DNA of 64,000 nucleotides, taken from JACKII01 sp963807085. GTDB taxonomy: Bacteria > Pseudomonadota > Alphaproteobacteria > Bin95. The notes beneath the pieces are model-generated. The model worked only from the letters and a program-made list of their open reading frames with translations. It was not told where the DNA came from and did not search any database. The stretch covers positions 372,001 through 436,000 of the forward strand of contig CAWEBB010000032.1 of the NCBI GenBank assembly GCA_963807085.1. Direction: 5' to 3'. Shown piece after piece: positions 28,312 to 36,432 of the stretch (positions within the stretch are counted from its first letter, which is position 1; every line of letters starts with the position of its first letter). The position numbers and the translations under genes are program-made.

Positions 28312-29634
28312 CTAGGCCGGGGTTGCCGTTGCCCGTTCCAGGAAGGAGCGGTTGATCGGGCTGTGCGGTTTCAGCGCCAGGCGCTCCCGCGCCATGGCTT
28401 CGCCGACGCCGTTGATGCCGCCGCGCAGCGCCGCCTCGGTCAGGGTCCAGTCGATGATATCCCGCTGGGCATGGCTGCCCCCGAACGTGTTGGCGATGAA
28501 ACGGGCCGGATGCAGCCGGTTCACCGCGGTCTCATGGTCGCCCTGCCAGAAGGCCTGGAAGCCTTCGATTAGCGGCAGGCCGGTCTGGCGTGCCCATAGG
28601 GTCGTCTCCGGCGCGGCGGCAGAATTGGCGCGATAGGTTTCCAGCAGCGCATCGACCTTGGCGTGCTGCCCGGCTCCCAGATAGGCCATGGCGGCGTGCC
28701 AGTCGTTGAAGGGATAGAGCTTGCCGTCCGCGTGCTCGTCCCAGGCGTCGGCCAGTTCCTGCCAGCGGTCGCCGACATCGTGCCCGGCCAGGGTCAGCCG
28801 CCACAGCAGGGCGGAGGCATCTGCCATGTCCAGGGCGATGGCGCTGCGACCGCCGCGGATCGGCTCGTCATAAAGGCGAAACACCTCGTCAGTTTGTTCC
28901 AAATCCAGGTGATAAAGCGCTTTGTGCCACCAGTTATGTACCTGGAAGAAATTGCCGTCGCCGGCCCAATGGGGTTCGCGCGAGATCATCCATTCGAGGC
29001 CGTCTCCCGTGCGGCCCTGCATCTCCAGGACGTGGGCCACGGCATGATGCGCCCAGCAATCGAGTGGCTCGTCCTCGGCCGCGGCCCGGCCCATCTCCTC
29101 TGCCCGGGCGTAGTCGCCCGCTTCCTCAAGGCCGAACGAATACATGCCCAGCATGATGCCGTAGCCTTCGGTGTCCGCCGCCCACCGGGGCAGGATCCGC
29201 GCGATGCGGTCGCGCAGATTGCGGGCGTTGGCCCGGTAGAAGTCGATCAGATGGCCGCACTGTAACGCCACCAGATCATGGGGGTATTCCGCGCTATGCC
29301 GGTCCAGGCTGGTCGCGGCCAATGTCCAGTTGCCGCAGATCAGGTGTTTCAGAGCGCCCAATAGGGACTTTTCGCGGTCGTTCATGGGCAGGGACTTGGC
29401 CGCACAGGCAATCGACTGCGCCTCGGCCGCGGCCGCGGGTTCCGTCGCCAAAGCATAAAGGTAGCCCTTCAGAATATGCGCCATGGCGAAATCAGGCGCT
29501 TCGGCGATGGCTTCGTCCACAAGCGCCACCGGGTCGCCGCGGTAGATGTTGAATGCATGCAGCGCCTGACCGAAGAGGTCGGCTGCCTTTGGCGTTGCGC
29601 CGGTCATGCTGTTGCCTTGGCGGTCATTCGGCAT
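28312..29634 (-). CDS. TTC38-like tetratricopeptide repeat protein
   Basis: 440 residues from MPNDRQGNSMTG, preceded by AAAGG; an ATG nine codons later is an alternative. The whole protein is helical with TPR-like repeats (DPVALVDEAIAEAPDFAMAHI, LGMYSFGLEEAGDYARAEEMG, DEPLDCWAHHAVAHVLEMQGR). The pattern HAVAHVLEMQGR, EPHWAGDGNFFQVHNWWHKALYHLDL matches the TTC38 family of bacteria and animals. No catalytic site or signal peptide is seen; the role is unknown, probably protein binding. Confidence 0.8.
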   Translation of the reverse strand: MPNDRQGNSMTGATPKAADLFGQALHAFNIYRGDPVALVDEAIAEAPDFAMAHILKGYLYALATEPAAAAEAQSIACAAKSLPMNDREKSLLGALKHLICGNWTLAATSLDRHSAEYPHDLVALQCGHLIDFYRANARNLRDRIARILPRWAADTEGYGIMLGMYSFGLEEAGDYARAEEMGRAAAEDEPLDCWAHHAVAHVLEMQGRTGDGLEWMISREPHWAGDGNFFQVHNWWHKALYHLDLEQTDEVFRLYDEPIRGGRSAIALDMADASALLWRLTLAGHDVGDRWQELADAWDEHADGKLYPFNDWHAAMAYLGAGQHAKVDALLETYRANSAAAPETTLWARQTGLPLIEGFQAFWQGDHETAVNRLHPARFIANTFGGSHAQRDIIDWTLTEAALRGGINGVGEAMARERLALKPHSPINRSFLERATATPA

Positions 29635-29787
29635 GGTGTTTTGGCCTTTCTGATTTTGCCCGCTTGGGGCGATACGGCCCTTAGCTAGGCCGCCCTCATC
29701 GCAATGAGAGTGATTTACGACACTCCGTAGCAAAGTTCTTGTGAAGCTGACGTGTAGGAATTGGCAATGGCGTTACGTCAGCAGACC

Positions 29788-31734
29788 TTATCCCTGCCGG
29801 TCCATAGCTTCCACCGCCTGCAATGCCGAAATGACCGCGGCTTCGGCGGAAGGTCCGTTCAGGCCATTCCGGGTCCCATCGCCTGCCAAGAACAGATTGG
29901 CGAAGCCGCTAGCGCCGGGCGCGAGCCGCTTTTCCAAGCTGCCGGGAACGGCGAGGACCTGCCGCTGCGAACCATGAGCGCCCGACCAGACAAACTGCCA
30001 GCCCAGCCGTTCCCGGCCGGTGCCACGATTGGTATCGTGCAAGGCCGCGTAGAGAAAGCCGCCGTCGCCTGCCTGCATGTCCGGCCAGATCTGCACCAGG
30101 TGCCCGTCCAGCCATTCGGCGACGCTTTCATGGAGAATGGTTTCGTGTGTCTCCGGCAGCAGGCCGGTGAAGGCCGCCGCCGACCAGGGGCGGTCGTCGA
30201 AGCCCCATTCCGCGCGCACCAGCAGGTCCGAGACGTCCACCCACGCCGTCAGGTCACCCGAAAGGCTAGCGGTGACGGTGCGCAGCGGCGCGTTTCCCGT
30301 CTGCGCCTCCGGATTATGCGCGTCGATCAGCTTTTTCCAGCCATACTCCGCAGACGGCACGGTCAGCCATAATTGCACCGTGCGCACGGGGGCCGTCGCC
30401 ACATGGTCAAGCATCGCCGCCCAGGCGGGCGATGCGGCGGCCAGTTCCCGCGTCATCTCCGGCAGCGCGCCGATGCCGATCCCCAATACGACGTCGTCAA
30501 AATCCTCGCCCCGGCGAAGCGTCAGGGGCTCGCCTGCGGGCGGGCGGGATTCGTCCTCGAAGTCGGCGGCGGCGGACCGGAGCTGCTGGCCATCCGCCAA
30601 ATGGTCCCAGAGCGGTTCGCATGGCCAGCTCGGCAGATTGCGCACGGTGACGAGCGGCTCGTACTCAAGGCCCGGATCGGCCTGGCGCACCAGCGCGATT
30701 GCATCGATGGCGGAGCCGTCGGGGCCGAGTCGCAATTCTGAAATTGCATGGAAGAAACGGAAGCGCACGCCGCAAGCCCGCAACACCTGATAGAGCGGGG
30801 CGAACACGGCGTCGCCGGTGCTTGCCTGCATCTTGTAGAACAGGGCATCTTCGGCCCCGAAAGCCGTCCGGCAGAGATTGTGCAGCAGCGTGCCGGCGCC
30901 AATGCCCCTATGGTCGCGGGCACAGCCTGGATAGCCGAAAGCAAAACCCTCGGCAGCGGCCATGATGCTGCTTTGCAGCGCGTCCGAGCTGGCGCCGTGC
31001 CGTGCCAGCCACGCCCGCGCCTCCCAGCGATCCAGATGGTCAAAGCCTTTGGTGAGGACATCGTCAGCCAGTATGCCCGCTGCGGCGGCGGTCGTCAGAT
31101 CGATCGCGGTCAGCCATCGCCGCTGCATTGTCTCTGCGCGCGCCGCCGGATCTTGTCCGCTCAACCAGGCGCGCACGGGGGCGAGGGCCGTGCGGTTCTC
31201 CGCAAATGGAGTGGCCAGTGGTCCTGCTCCTGCCTCTTCAAGCATCAGTGCCAGCAGGTCCAGAATTTCCTCCAGATAACCGGCCGGGCCGGCGGTGAAA
31301 CGATCTGGTGCGGCGTCGATGCGCCAGGGCTCTCTCCGGACGGTGCCGTCCGGCGAGGCAACCACTTCAGGTATGAACAGGTGATCGAGCGGCTTGAAGG
31401 CCTTGTCGAATGTGCCGAGTGCCGCCTCGGGCGTGCGCAATCCGAGTGCGTTAAGAGATTCATAGCAACTGCGCATCATGGCGAGAGATTGGGTGAACGA
31501 GCCCGACCATAGATGCAGTCCATGCTCCTCCACCCGGCCGTGCATGACCAGGTTCCGCCCGCTGGCCGCTTTCCCGCCCAGCCGCCAGCCGCGCTGGTAG
31601 ATGGTTACCTCGAGGCGTGATGCCCAATCCGGCAGTTGCGTGATGGCGTAGGCCGCGGCGATCGCCCCCATGCCGCCGCCCAGGATCGCGATCTTGCGCT
31701 TCTCTTTGGTGGCGCTGAATGCCGGCGATGTCAC
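29788..31734 (-). CDS. Large FAD/NAD(P)-binding amine-oxidase-like flavoprotein
   Basis: 648 residues. The N-terminus has KIAILGGGMGAIAAAYAI (about 14-31), a Rossmann motif for FAD, then VTIYQRGWRLGGKAASGRN, the motif shared by phytoene desaturase and amine-oxidase families. The C-terminal block GFANLFLAGDGTRNGLNGPSAEAAVISA closes the FAD site. It is longer than phytoene desaturases (about 500) because of an inserted alpha-helical middle part. It follows an NDUFAF6-like squalene/phytoene-synthase homologue 88 bp upstream on the same strand, suggesting isoprenoid or lipid chemistry, but neither gene has a clear carotenoid signature. Substrate is unknown. Confidence 0.75.
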   Translation of the reverse strand: MTSPAFSATKEKRKIAILGGGMGAIAAAYAITQLPDWASRLEVTIYQRGWRLGGKAASGRNLVMHGRVEEHGLHLWSGSFTQSLAMMRSCYESLNALGLRTPEAALGTFDKAFKPLDHLFIPEVVASPDGTVRREPWRIDAAPDRFTAGPAGYLEEILDLLALMLEEAGAGPLATPFAENRTALAPVRAWLSGQDPAARAETMQRRWLTAIDLTTAAAAGILADDVLTKGFDHLDRWEARAWLARHGASSDALQSSIMAAAEGFAFGYPGCARDHRGIGAGTLLHNLCRTAFGAEDALFYKMQASTGDAVFAPLYQVLRACGVRFRFFHAISELRLGPDGSAIDAIALVRQADPGLEYEPLVTVRNLPSWPCEPLWDHLADGQQLRSAAADFEDESRPPAGEPLTLRRGEDFDDVVLGIGIGALPEMTRELAAASPAWAAMLDHVATAPVRTVQLWLTVPSAEYGWKKLIDAHNPEAQTGNAPLRTVTASLSGDLTAWVDVSDLLVRAEWGFDDRPWSAAAFTGLLPETHETILHESVAEWLDGHLVQIWPDMQAGDGGFLYAALHDTNRGTGRERLGWQFVWSGAHGSQRQVLAVPGSLEKRLAPGASGFANLFLAGDGTRNGLNGPSAEAAVISALQAVEAMDRQG

Positions 31735-31822
31735 GGTTCAAGCAACTCCGTTAGAGAGCGGGCAAAAAGGCGGGCTCGACCCGTGAGCCTAGGCGAAAGC
31801 CCTGCGATGGCAAACCCTTGCT

Positions 31823-32638
31823 TTACATTCCGATCCTGACCCGGGCGACACTCCAGGCCCGGCCGAATGTCGGTGCGTTGACGCTCACCGCGAACGGGTT
31901 CCAGTCTGTCTTGCGCAAGCGCTTGATATAGTGCGCGGTCAGCCGCCTGTAGCCACGAAACACCGGCGGCATAGCGCGGGCAGACGGCAATGCTGCCTCC
32001 CCTTCGGCGCAAATGTCCCTCACCAGATCGCGAAAAGTCGGCGTCAACGCGCCCGGATCGAGCCGATCCAGGCCCGGATCCAGCGCCGCCACCCTGTCCT
32101 CCGGCAGGCCGTGCCGGCCATGGCTGAGGCGGTGGGGCAGCGCGCGCACCTCGCCGACCAGCGCCCAGGCGGTGCCGGCCTCCGCCGTGCCGCCGCCAAG
32201 CACGATTGCCTCCAGTCGGGCGATGCTGCCCCCGATCGCCGCCGCACGCTGCTTCATTGCCGAAAGGTCGGCCGGGGGCGCTTCCTGCTCCGCCTCGCGC
32301 GCATCCAGATATGTCTCGACCGCGTCCAGGGGCAGGGGTGAGGCCCGATGTGCTTCGGCCAATGCTTCGACCACCGGGTGACGTCGGGGATTGCCGCCGG
32401 CGATTTCCTCCCAGGCCTCCCGCCACCATTGGCGCCGGATTGCGCCCAGCATGGGCTCGCTCACCCGGTCGGGAATGCGGCCGATCTCCCAGTCGAAAGC
32501 GGCGATTGCCCACAGATGCGGGCGCATGTCCGCCGGCGCAAGTTCCGCCAGCAGCGCCCGGTCGCGGCTCACCCGCCCGACCAGTTCGCGGCAATGGAGT
32601 GCGGAAGAATGGAGTGGACCACTCGACACATTCACCAT
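31823..32638 (-). CDS. Squalene/phytoene-synthase-fold protein, NDUFAF6-like
   Basis: 271 residues. The isoprenoid-synthase helical fold is recognisable from AIAAFDWEIGRIPDRVSEPMLGAIRRQWWREAWEEI, which matches the alphaproteobacterial and mitochondrial NDUFAF6 group, where the first Asp-rich motif D-x-x-x-D of true synthases is degenerate. The second Asp-rich motif is also absent (ALVGEVRALPHRLS instead). Head-to-head prenyl condensation is therefore unlikely. In mitochondria NDUFAF6 is needed for complex I assembly; the bacterial role is not known. It is divergent from sodB (84 bp between starts). Confidence 0.78.
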   Translation of the reverse strand: MVNVSSGPLHSSALHCRELVGRVSRDRALLAELAPADMRPHLWAIAAFDWEIGRIPDRVSEPMLGAIRRQWWREAWEEIAGGNPRRHPVVEALAEAHRASPLPLDAVETYLDAREAEQEAPPADLSAMKQRAAAIGGSIARLEAIVLGGGTAEAGTAWALVGEVRALPHRLSHGRHGLPEDRVAALDPGLDRLDPGALTPTFRDLVRDICAEGEAALPSARAMPPVFRGYRRLTAHYIKRLRKTDWNPFAVSVNAPTFGRAWSVARVRIGM

Positions 32639-32722
32639 CCACGCTTAAGTAAGGTGAGAACCGTTAGCGGCTCACCCGAGTTGGAACTTTCCATCTGACG
32701 CAATTCGAAAAAGGGAAAACCC

Positions 32723-33319
32723 ATGGCTCACACTCTGCCTGACCTGCCGTATGCGATCGATGCGCTTGGCCCGTATATGTCCCAGGAGACCCTGGAATTC
32801 CACCATGGCAAGCACCACAACACCTATGTCACCAACCTGAACAACCTGGTTAAGGGCAACGAATTCGAGAATATGGCGCTCGAAGACATCGTCAAAAAGA
32901 CCTACAACGACGCCGACAAGGCCGGTATTTTCAACAACGCCTCGCAGCATTGGAACCACACCGAGTTCTGGCAGATGATGAAGCCGAATGGCGGCGGCGC
33001 CATGCCGGGCGAATTGGAAAAGCGTGTTACCGACAGCTTCGGCTCTGTCGACAAGTTCAAGGAAGCGTTCGTCGCCAAGGGCGCGGGCCAGTTCGGCAGC
33101 GGCTGGGCTTGGCTGGTCTCCACGGGCAACGGCAAGCTGGAGGTCACCTCCACCCCGAACGGCGTCAACCCGCTGTGCTTTGACGGCCAGAAGGCGCTGC
33201 TTGGCTGCGACGTGTGGGAGCACAGCTACTACATCGACTATCGCAACCGGCGTCCGGACTACCTGAAGGCGTTCCTGGACAATATGGTGAACTGGGAATT
33301 TGTGGCGCAGAAGCTTTAG
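32723..33319 (+). CDS. sodB: Superoxide dismutase, Fe type
   Basis: 198 residues, cytoplasmic. Metal ligands: H27 in EFHHGKHHNTYV, H79 in WNHTEFW, and Asp and His in CDVWEHSYYIDYRNRRPDYL. The FGSGWAWLV segment and preceding Gly-Gln arrangement favour iron over manganese, though cambialism cannot be excluded. It converts superoxide to peroxide and oxygen. AAAGGG lies 8 bases before the ATG. A small hairpin (GGTGAG ... CTCACC, 32655-32678) lies in the leader, and a strong terminator follows. Confidence 0.95.
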   Translation: MAHTLPDLPYAIDALGPYMSQETLEFHHGKHHNTYVTNLNNLVKGNEFENMALEDIVKKTYNDADKAGIFNNASQHWNHTEFWQMMKPNGGGAMPGELEKRVTDSFGSVDKFKEAFVAKGAGQFGSGWAWLVSTGNGKLEVTSTPNGVNPLCFDGQKALLGCDVWEHSYYIDYRNRRPDYLKAFLDNMVNWEFVAQKL

Positions 33320-33356
33320 CTAACGCGTTCAGCAGGCTTCCCTGCCATTGGTAAAA

Positions 33357-33393
33357 AGGCCGGATCGCTATGCTGCGGTTCGGCCTCTTTTTT
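33357..33393. terminator. Bidirectional rho-independent terminator after sodB
   Basis: AGGCCGGATCGC pairs with GCGGTTCGGCCT (12 bp with two wobble pairs on the forward strand, loop TATGCT). TCTTTTTT follows on the plus strand and TTTTT on the minus strand. It sits between the convergent ends of sodB and the sugar transferase and can serve both. Confidence 0.85.
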
Positions 33394-33421
33394 GTTCGAG
33401 GAAATAGCCGCTGGCGGAGGC

Positions 33422-34897
33422 TCAGTATGCTTCCTTGTGGAACAAGACGCTGAACACGGTTAGCACCAATATCTGGAAATCGAACATCAGCGACCAGTTG
33501 TCGGTGTAGTAGATATCGTACTTGGTGCGCGCCTGGATTTTTTCCAAAGTATCGGTTTCGCCCCGCCACCCGTTCACCTGCGCCCAGCCGGTGATGCCGG
33601 GTTTGACGCGGTGGCGGGCAAAGTAGCCGCGCACTTTTTCGCCGAATTCCTCGTTGTGGCTCAACGCATGCGGCCGGGGGCCGACCAGGGACATCGAACC
33701 GCCGATCACGTTGAAGAGCTGTGGCAGTTCGTCGATGGAGGTGCGCCGGATAAACCGGCCCACGCGGGTGATGCGTGGATCGCCCCGCGACGCTTGCTTC
33801 ACGCGCCTTTCGGGGATTGCCCGATGGTACATGGAGCGAAACTTGAAGATATCGAATTGCTGATTGTTAAAGCCCAGTCTGGCCTGGCGGAACAGGACGG
33901 GTCCGGGGCTGTCGAGCTTGATCAGGATTGCAACCAGCAGCAGCAGTGGCGACAGCACGATCAACGCGGCCAGTCCCAGAACGACATCTTCGATTCGCTT
34001 CAGGATCGAGCTCCAGCCGGAAATCGGCTTTTGCACGACCTCGAACATTGGTAGCTGATCGCCCGACGTGCCGACCGAGGGCCGGAAGTCCAGCTTGAAA
34101 CCGACCAAATCCATGGAAACGTAGATATTTACCGGAAGCTCTTTCAGTTGTCCCGTGATCGCCGTGATCTCGTCTTCCGCGTTCCATGGCAGCGCGATGA
34201 CGACGTCGTTCACTTCGGCCTGGCGGGCCGCCTCGATCAGGTCATCCAGGCGGCCGATGATCCGATGGCCCTGCAGTTCACCCACGGTCAGTTCGCCCGG
34301 TTGTTGTTCGGCGCGCGGGGAGTACAGGCCGGCAAAATGCGTGAAATGGGGCCGAACCCGGTTCATGTGAGCGAGGAACCGTTCGGCCTGCTCGCCCGTA
34401 CCGAGCAACGCGAGCGAACGTCCGACCACGCCCCGCTGCCCCAGAACCAGAAAGAATTGCCGCAAAATCGCCCTGGAAACCCACACCGCCAGGAAGCTTG
34501 TGGCGGCAAAGCCGGCAAGCCATCTGGATGAATATATCTCCATGGAATTAAAGGAGAATGCGATCGAAAGAAAAAACAAAAAGGAGGTGCCGATGGCGAT
34601 CAGCAATCCATCGAAGCGCCAAACCGATCCCATGATCGTGCCTGTCCCATATAATTCGGCGCGATCCAACAAGATTATTGAAATAAAGACGACAAACGAA
34701 ACCGCAAAAATATAATGCTCGACAGCATAAGAGTTAAATGGCACCCAATGAATATAGTTAACCAGTGCCGCAAGAATGATCATCCCAAAATCGGATACCA
34801 ATACCACGCCAGGAATAATGCTGGCAGAATACTGAAATTTTGGGCGGATGTTTTGATTGGCAACCATGCCATTTAAAAAGGCTTTTGAACAGCCCAT
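33422..34897 (-). CDS. Undecaprenyl-phosphate glycosyl-1-phosphate transferase (WcaJ/exopolysaccharide initiating type)
   Basis: 491 residues from ATG 34897; the longer frame to 34990 begins with TTG and has no family match. Four N-terminal membrane helices, a CoA-binding-like nucleotide fold (LALLGTGEQAERFLAHM), a fifth helix (LAALIVLSPLLLLVAILI) and the C-terminal sugar-transferase domain with FKFRSMYH, RRTSIDELPQLFNVIGGSMSLVGPRPH and PGITGWAQVNGWRGETDTLEKI. This is the enzyme that places the first sugar phosphate on undecaprenyl phosphate to start exopolysaccharide repeat synthesis. It stands alone, without other EPS genes. The N-terminal third is noticeably lower in GC than its surroundings. 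Confidence 0.9.
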   Translation of the reverse strand: MGCSKAFLNGMVANQNIRPKFQYSASIIPGVVLVSDFGMIILAALVNYIHWVPFNSYAVEHYIFAVSFVVFISIILLDRAELYGTGTIMGSVWRFDGLLIAIGTSFLFFLSIAFSFNSMEIYSSRWLAGFAATSFLAVWVSRAILRQFFLVLGQRGVVGRSLALLGTGEQAERFLAHMNRVRPHFTHFAGLYSPRAEQQPGELTVGELQGHRIIGRLDDLIEAARQAEVNDVVIALPWNAEDEITAITGQLKELPVNIYVSMDLVGFKLDFRPSVGTSGDQLPMFEVVQKPISGWSSILKRIEDVVLGLAALIVLSPLLLLVAILIKLDSPGPVLFRQARLGFNNQQFDIFKFRSMYHRAIPERRVKQASRGDPRITRVGRFIRRTSIDELPQLFNVIGGSMSLVGPRPHALSHNEEFGEKVRGYFARHRVKPGITGWAQVNGWRGETDTLEKIQARTKYDIYYTDNWSLMFDFQILVLTVFSVLFHKEAY

Positions 34898-35158
34898 TAA
34901 AACGCCCTCTGAAACTTGGTATAGCCAAACATAAACTGTAGCTTTGTATTGACCGTTGCGGTTGCTATCACGGAACCATGTTCTGTTCAAGGCGCCAAAA
35001 CGGCACGAACCGTCCCGGCGGCTTGGACAAGCACATCGGTAAATTGTTGTTAAATGGTTAAAATTTGTTTACCGGCACCTCTTTCAGAGGCACCGAAGAG
35101 CGGGTGGGCAGAGCTGTAATCGATCAGACGATTAAAGCCCTCCTGTGTTCGAAAACCC

Positions 35159-36370
35159 TTACAAGCCCAATATCGCTTTTGCGATAATGTTCTTCTGAAC
35201 TTCATGACTTCCCCCGGCAATCGACATGGCCCGCGACTCGAAATAGTCGGGCGCCATGCGGAACAGGTAGTCCGGCCCGACAGGGTCCTGGTTCCAGCCG
35301 CCCCGGATCGCCTCGGCTACGAATGGCTGTGCTGAATAGCCGCCTGCCATCATCATCAGTTCATGGATGCGCTGGAACACGTCGCCGGTGCGCATCTTCA
35401 GCACCGACGCTTCCGGCCCCACGGGCTGGTCCGCCGATGCGTTCGCGAGCTGGCGGAGCGAAGTGACGGATAGCGTCTCGAGGTCCATCTCCACCTCGGC
35501 GATCAGCCGTTTGAACGCCGCATTCTCCAGAAGGGGCGCGCCGTCCAGGATCTGATCCGCGGCGATCTCCTTGAGCTTTGCCAGGTTGCGCTTGTTGATC
35601 GAAACATAACTCGCGTTCGAGCGTTCATGGCCGAGCAGGTATTTGGCGATGCTCCAGCCTTCGCCTTCCTCGCCGACACGGTCCGCCACTGGGACGCGGA
35701 CATCGTCCAGGAATTCCTGGTTGAACACGTGCCGGCCGTCGAGCGTGATGATGGGCTGGATGGTCACGCCGGGGCTCTTCAGGTCGATCAGCAGACAGGT
35801 AATGCCTTCCTGCTTCTTGCCGGTATTGTCGGTCCGCACCAGGGTGAACATGCGATCGGCGCAGTGGGCATAGCTGGTCCAGATTTTGGTGCCGTTGACG
35901 ACATAGTGGTCGCCATGTTCATCGTCGTTGGCGCGCACCGCGCTGGTTTTGAGCGAGGCCAGGTCGGAGCCGCTGCCGGGCTCGCTATAGCCCTGGCACC
36001 AGATTTCCTCGCTGGTCAGGATCTTTGGCAGATAGCGTTTTTTCTGCTCGGGCGTGCCAAAGGCCAGCAGAACAGGCCCGACCATGCGCGTGCCGAAATG
36101 GATGGTGCGGGGGGCGGCGCCCATGAACAACTCTTCCTCGAAGATATACTTCTCCGCCAACGAAAAACCGGGGCCGCCGGCTTTCGCGTCCCAGTTCGGC
36201 GCGATCCAACCCTCGGCAGAGAGAAATTTCATCCAGCGTTGATAGTCGTCCCGCTCGAGCTCGATGCCGCGGTCGACTTTTTCCCTGATATCCGCCGGCA
36301 GGTTGGCAGCGGTCCAGGCGCGGATCTTTTTGCGGAAAGCTTGTTCTTCGGCCGTAAAGCTCAGGTCCAT
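35159..36370 (-). CDS. Acyl-CoA dehydrogenase
   Basis: 403 residues of the three-domain FAD fold: helical N-domain (MDLSFTAEEQAFRKKIRAW), middle beta domain with CQGYSEPGSGSDLASLKTSAVR and the substrate-side WTSYAHCADRMF, and a C-terminal helical domain ending with AGGSHEVQKNIIAKAILGL. The class is the ACAD branch for large or branched acyl-CoAs (as in steroid, pimeloyl or terpenoid side-chain degradation); no single substrate can be named. It lies just past dctM, and its RBS (AGAGGA, 7 bases before ATG) is part of the preceding terminator stem, so expression may depend on the TRAP transcript. It is related to the dehydrogenase at 41288-42496. Confidence 0.88.
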   Translation of the reverse strand: MDLSFTAEEQAFRKKIRAWTAANLPADIREKVDRGIELERDDYQRWMKFLSAEGWIAPNWDAKAGGPGFSLAEKYIFEEELFMGAAPRTIHFGTRMVGPVLLAFGTPEQKKRYLPKILTSEEIWCQGYSEPGSGSDLASLKTSAVRANDDEHGDHYVVNGTKIWTSYAHCADRMFTLVRTDNTGKKQEGITCLLIDLKSPGVTIQPIITLDGRHVFNQEFLDDVRVPVADRVGEEGEGWSIAKYLLGHERSNASYVSINKRNLAKLKEIAADQILDGAPLLENAAFKRLIAEVEMDLETLSVTSLRQLANASADQPVGPEASVLKMRTGDVFQRIHELMMMAGGYSAQPFVAEAIRGGWNQDPVGPDYLFRMAPDYFESRAMSIAGGSHEVQKNIIAKAILGL

Positions 36371-36371
36371 G

Positions 36372-36405
36372 AAAAAATCCTCTGAGGACGGAGTGTCCCC
36401 AGAGG
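36372..36405 (-). terminator. Terminator hairpin that contains the acyl-CoA dehydrogenase RBS (possible attenuator)
   Basis: On the minus strand TCCTCTGGGGAC pairs with GTCCTCAGAGGA (12 bp, one A-C mismatch, loop ACTCC) and is followed by six T, then C and the ATG of the dehydrogenase. The 3' arm holds AGAGGA, the only Shine-Dalgarno candidate for that gene. As a terminator it ends the dctPQM transcript; on read-through RNA the same hairpin would hide the RBS. Confidence 0.75.
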
Positions 36406-36432
36406 AAAGCCGATAAGGCCGGCAGGATCAAG

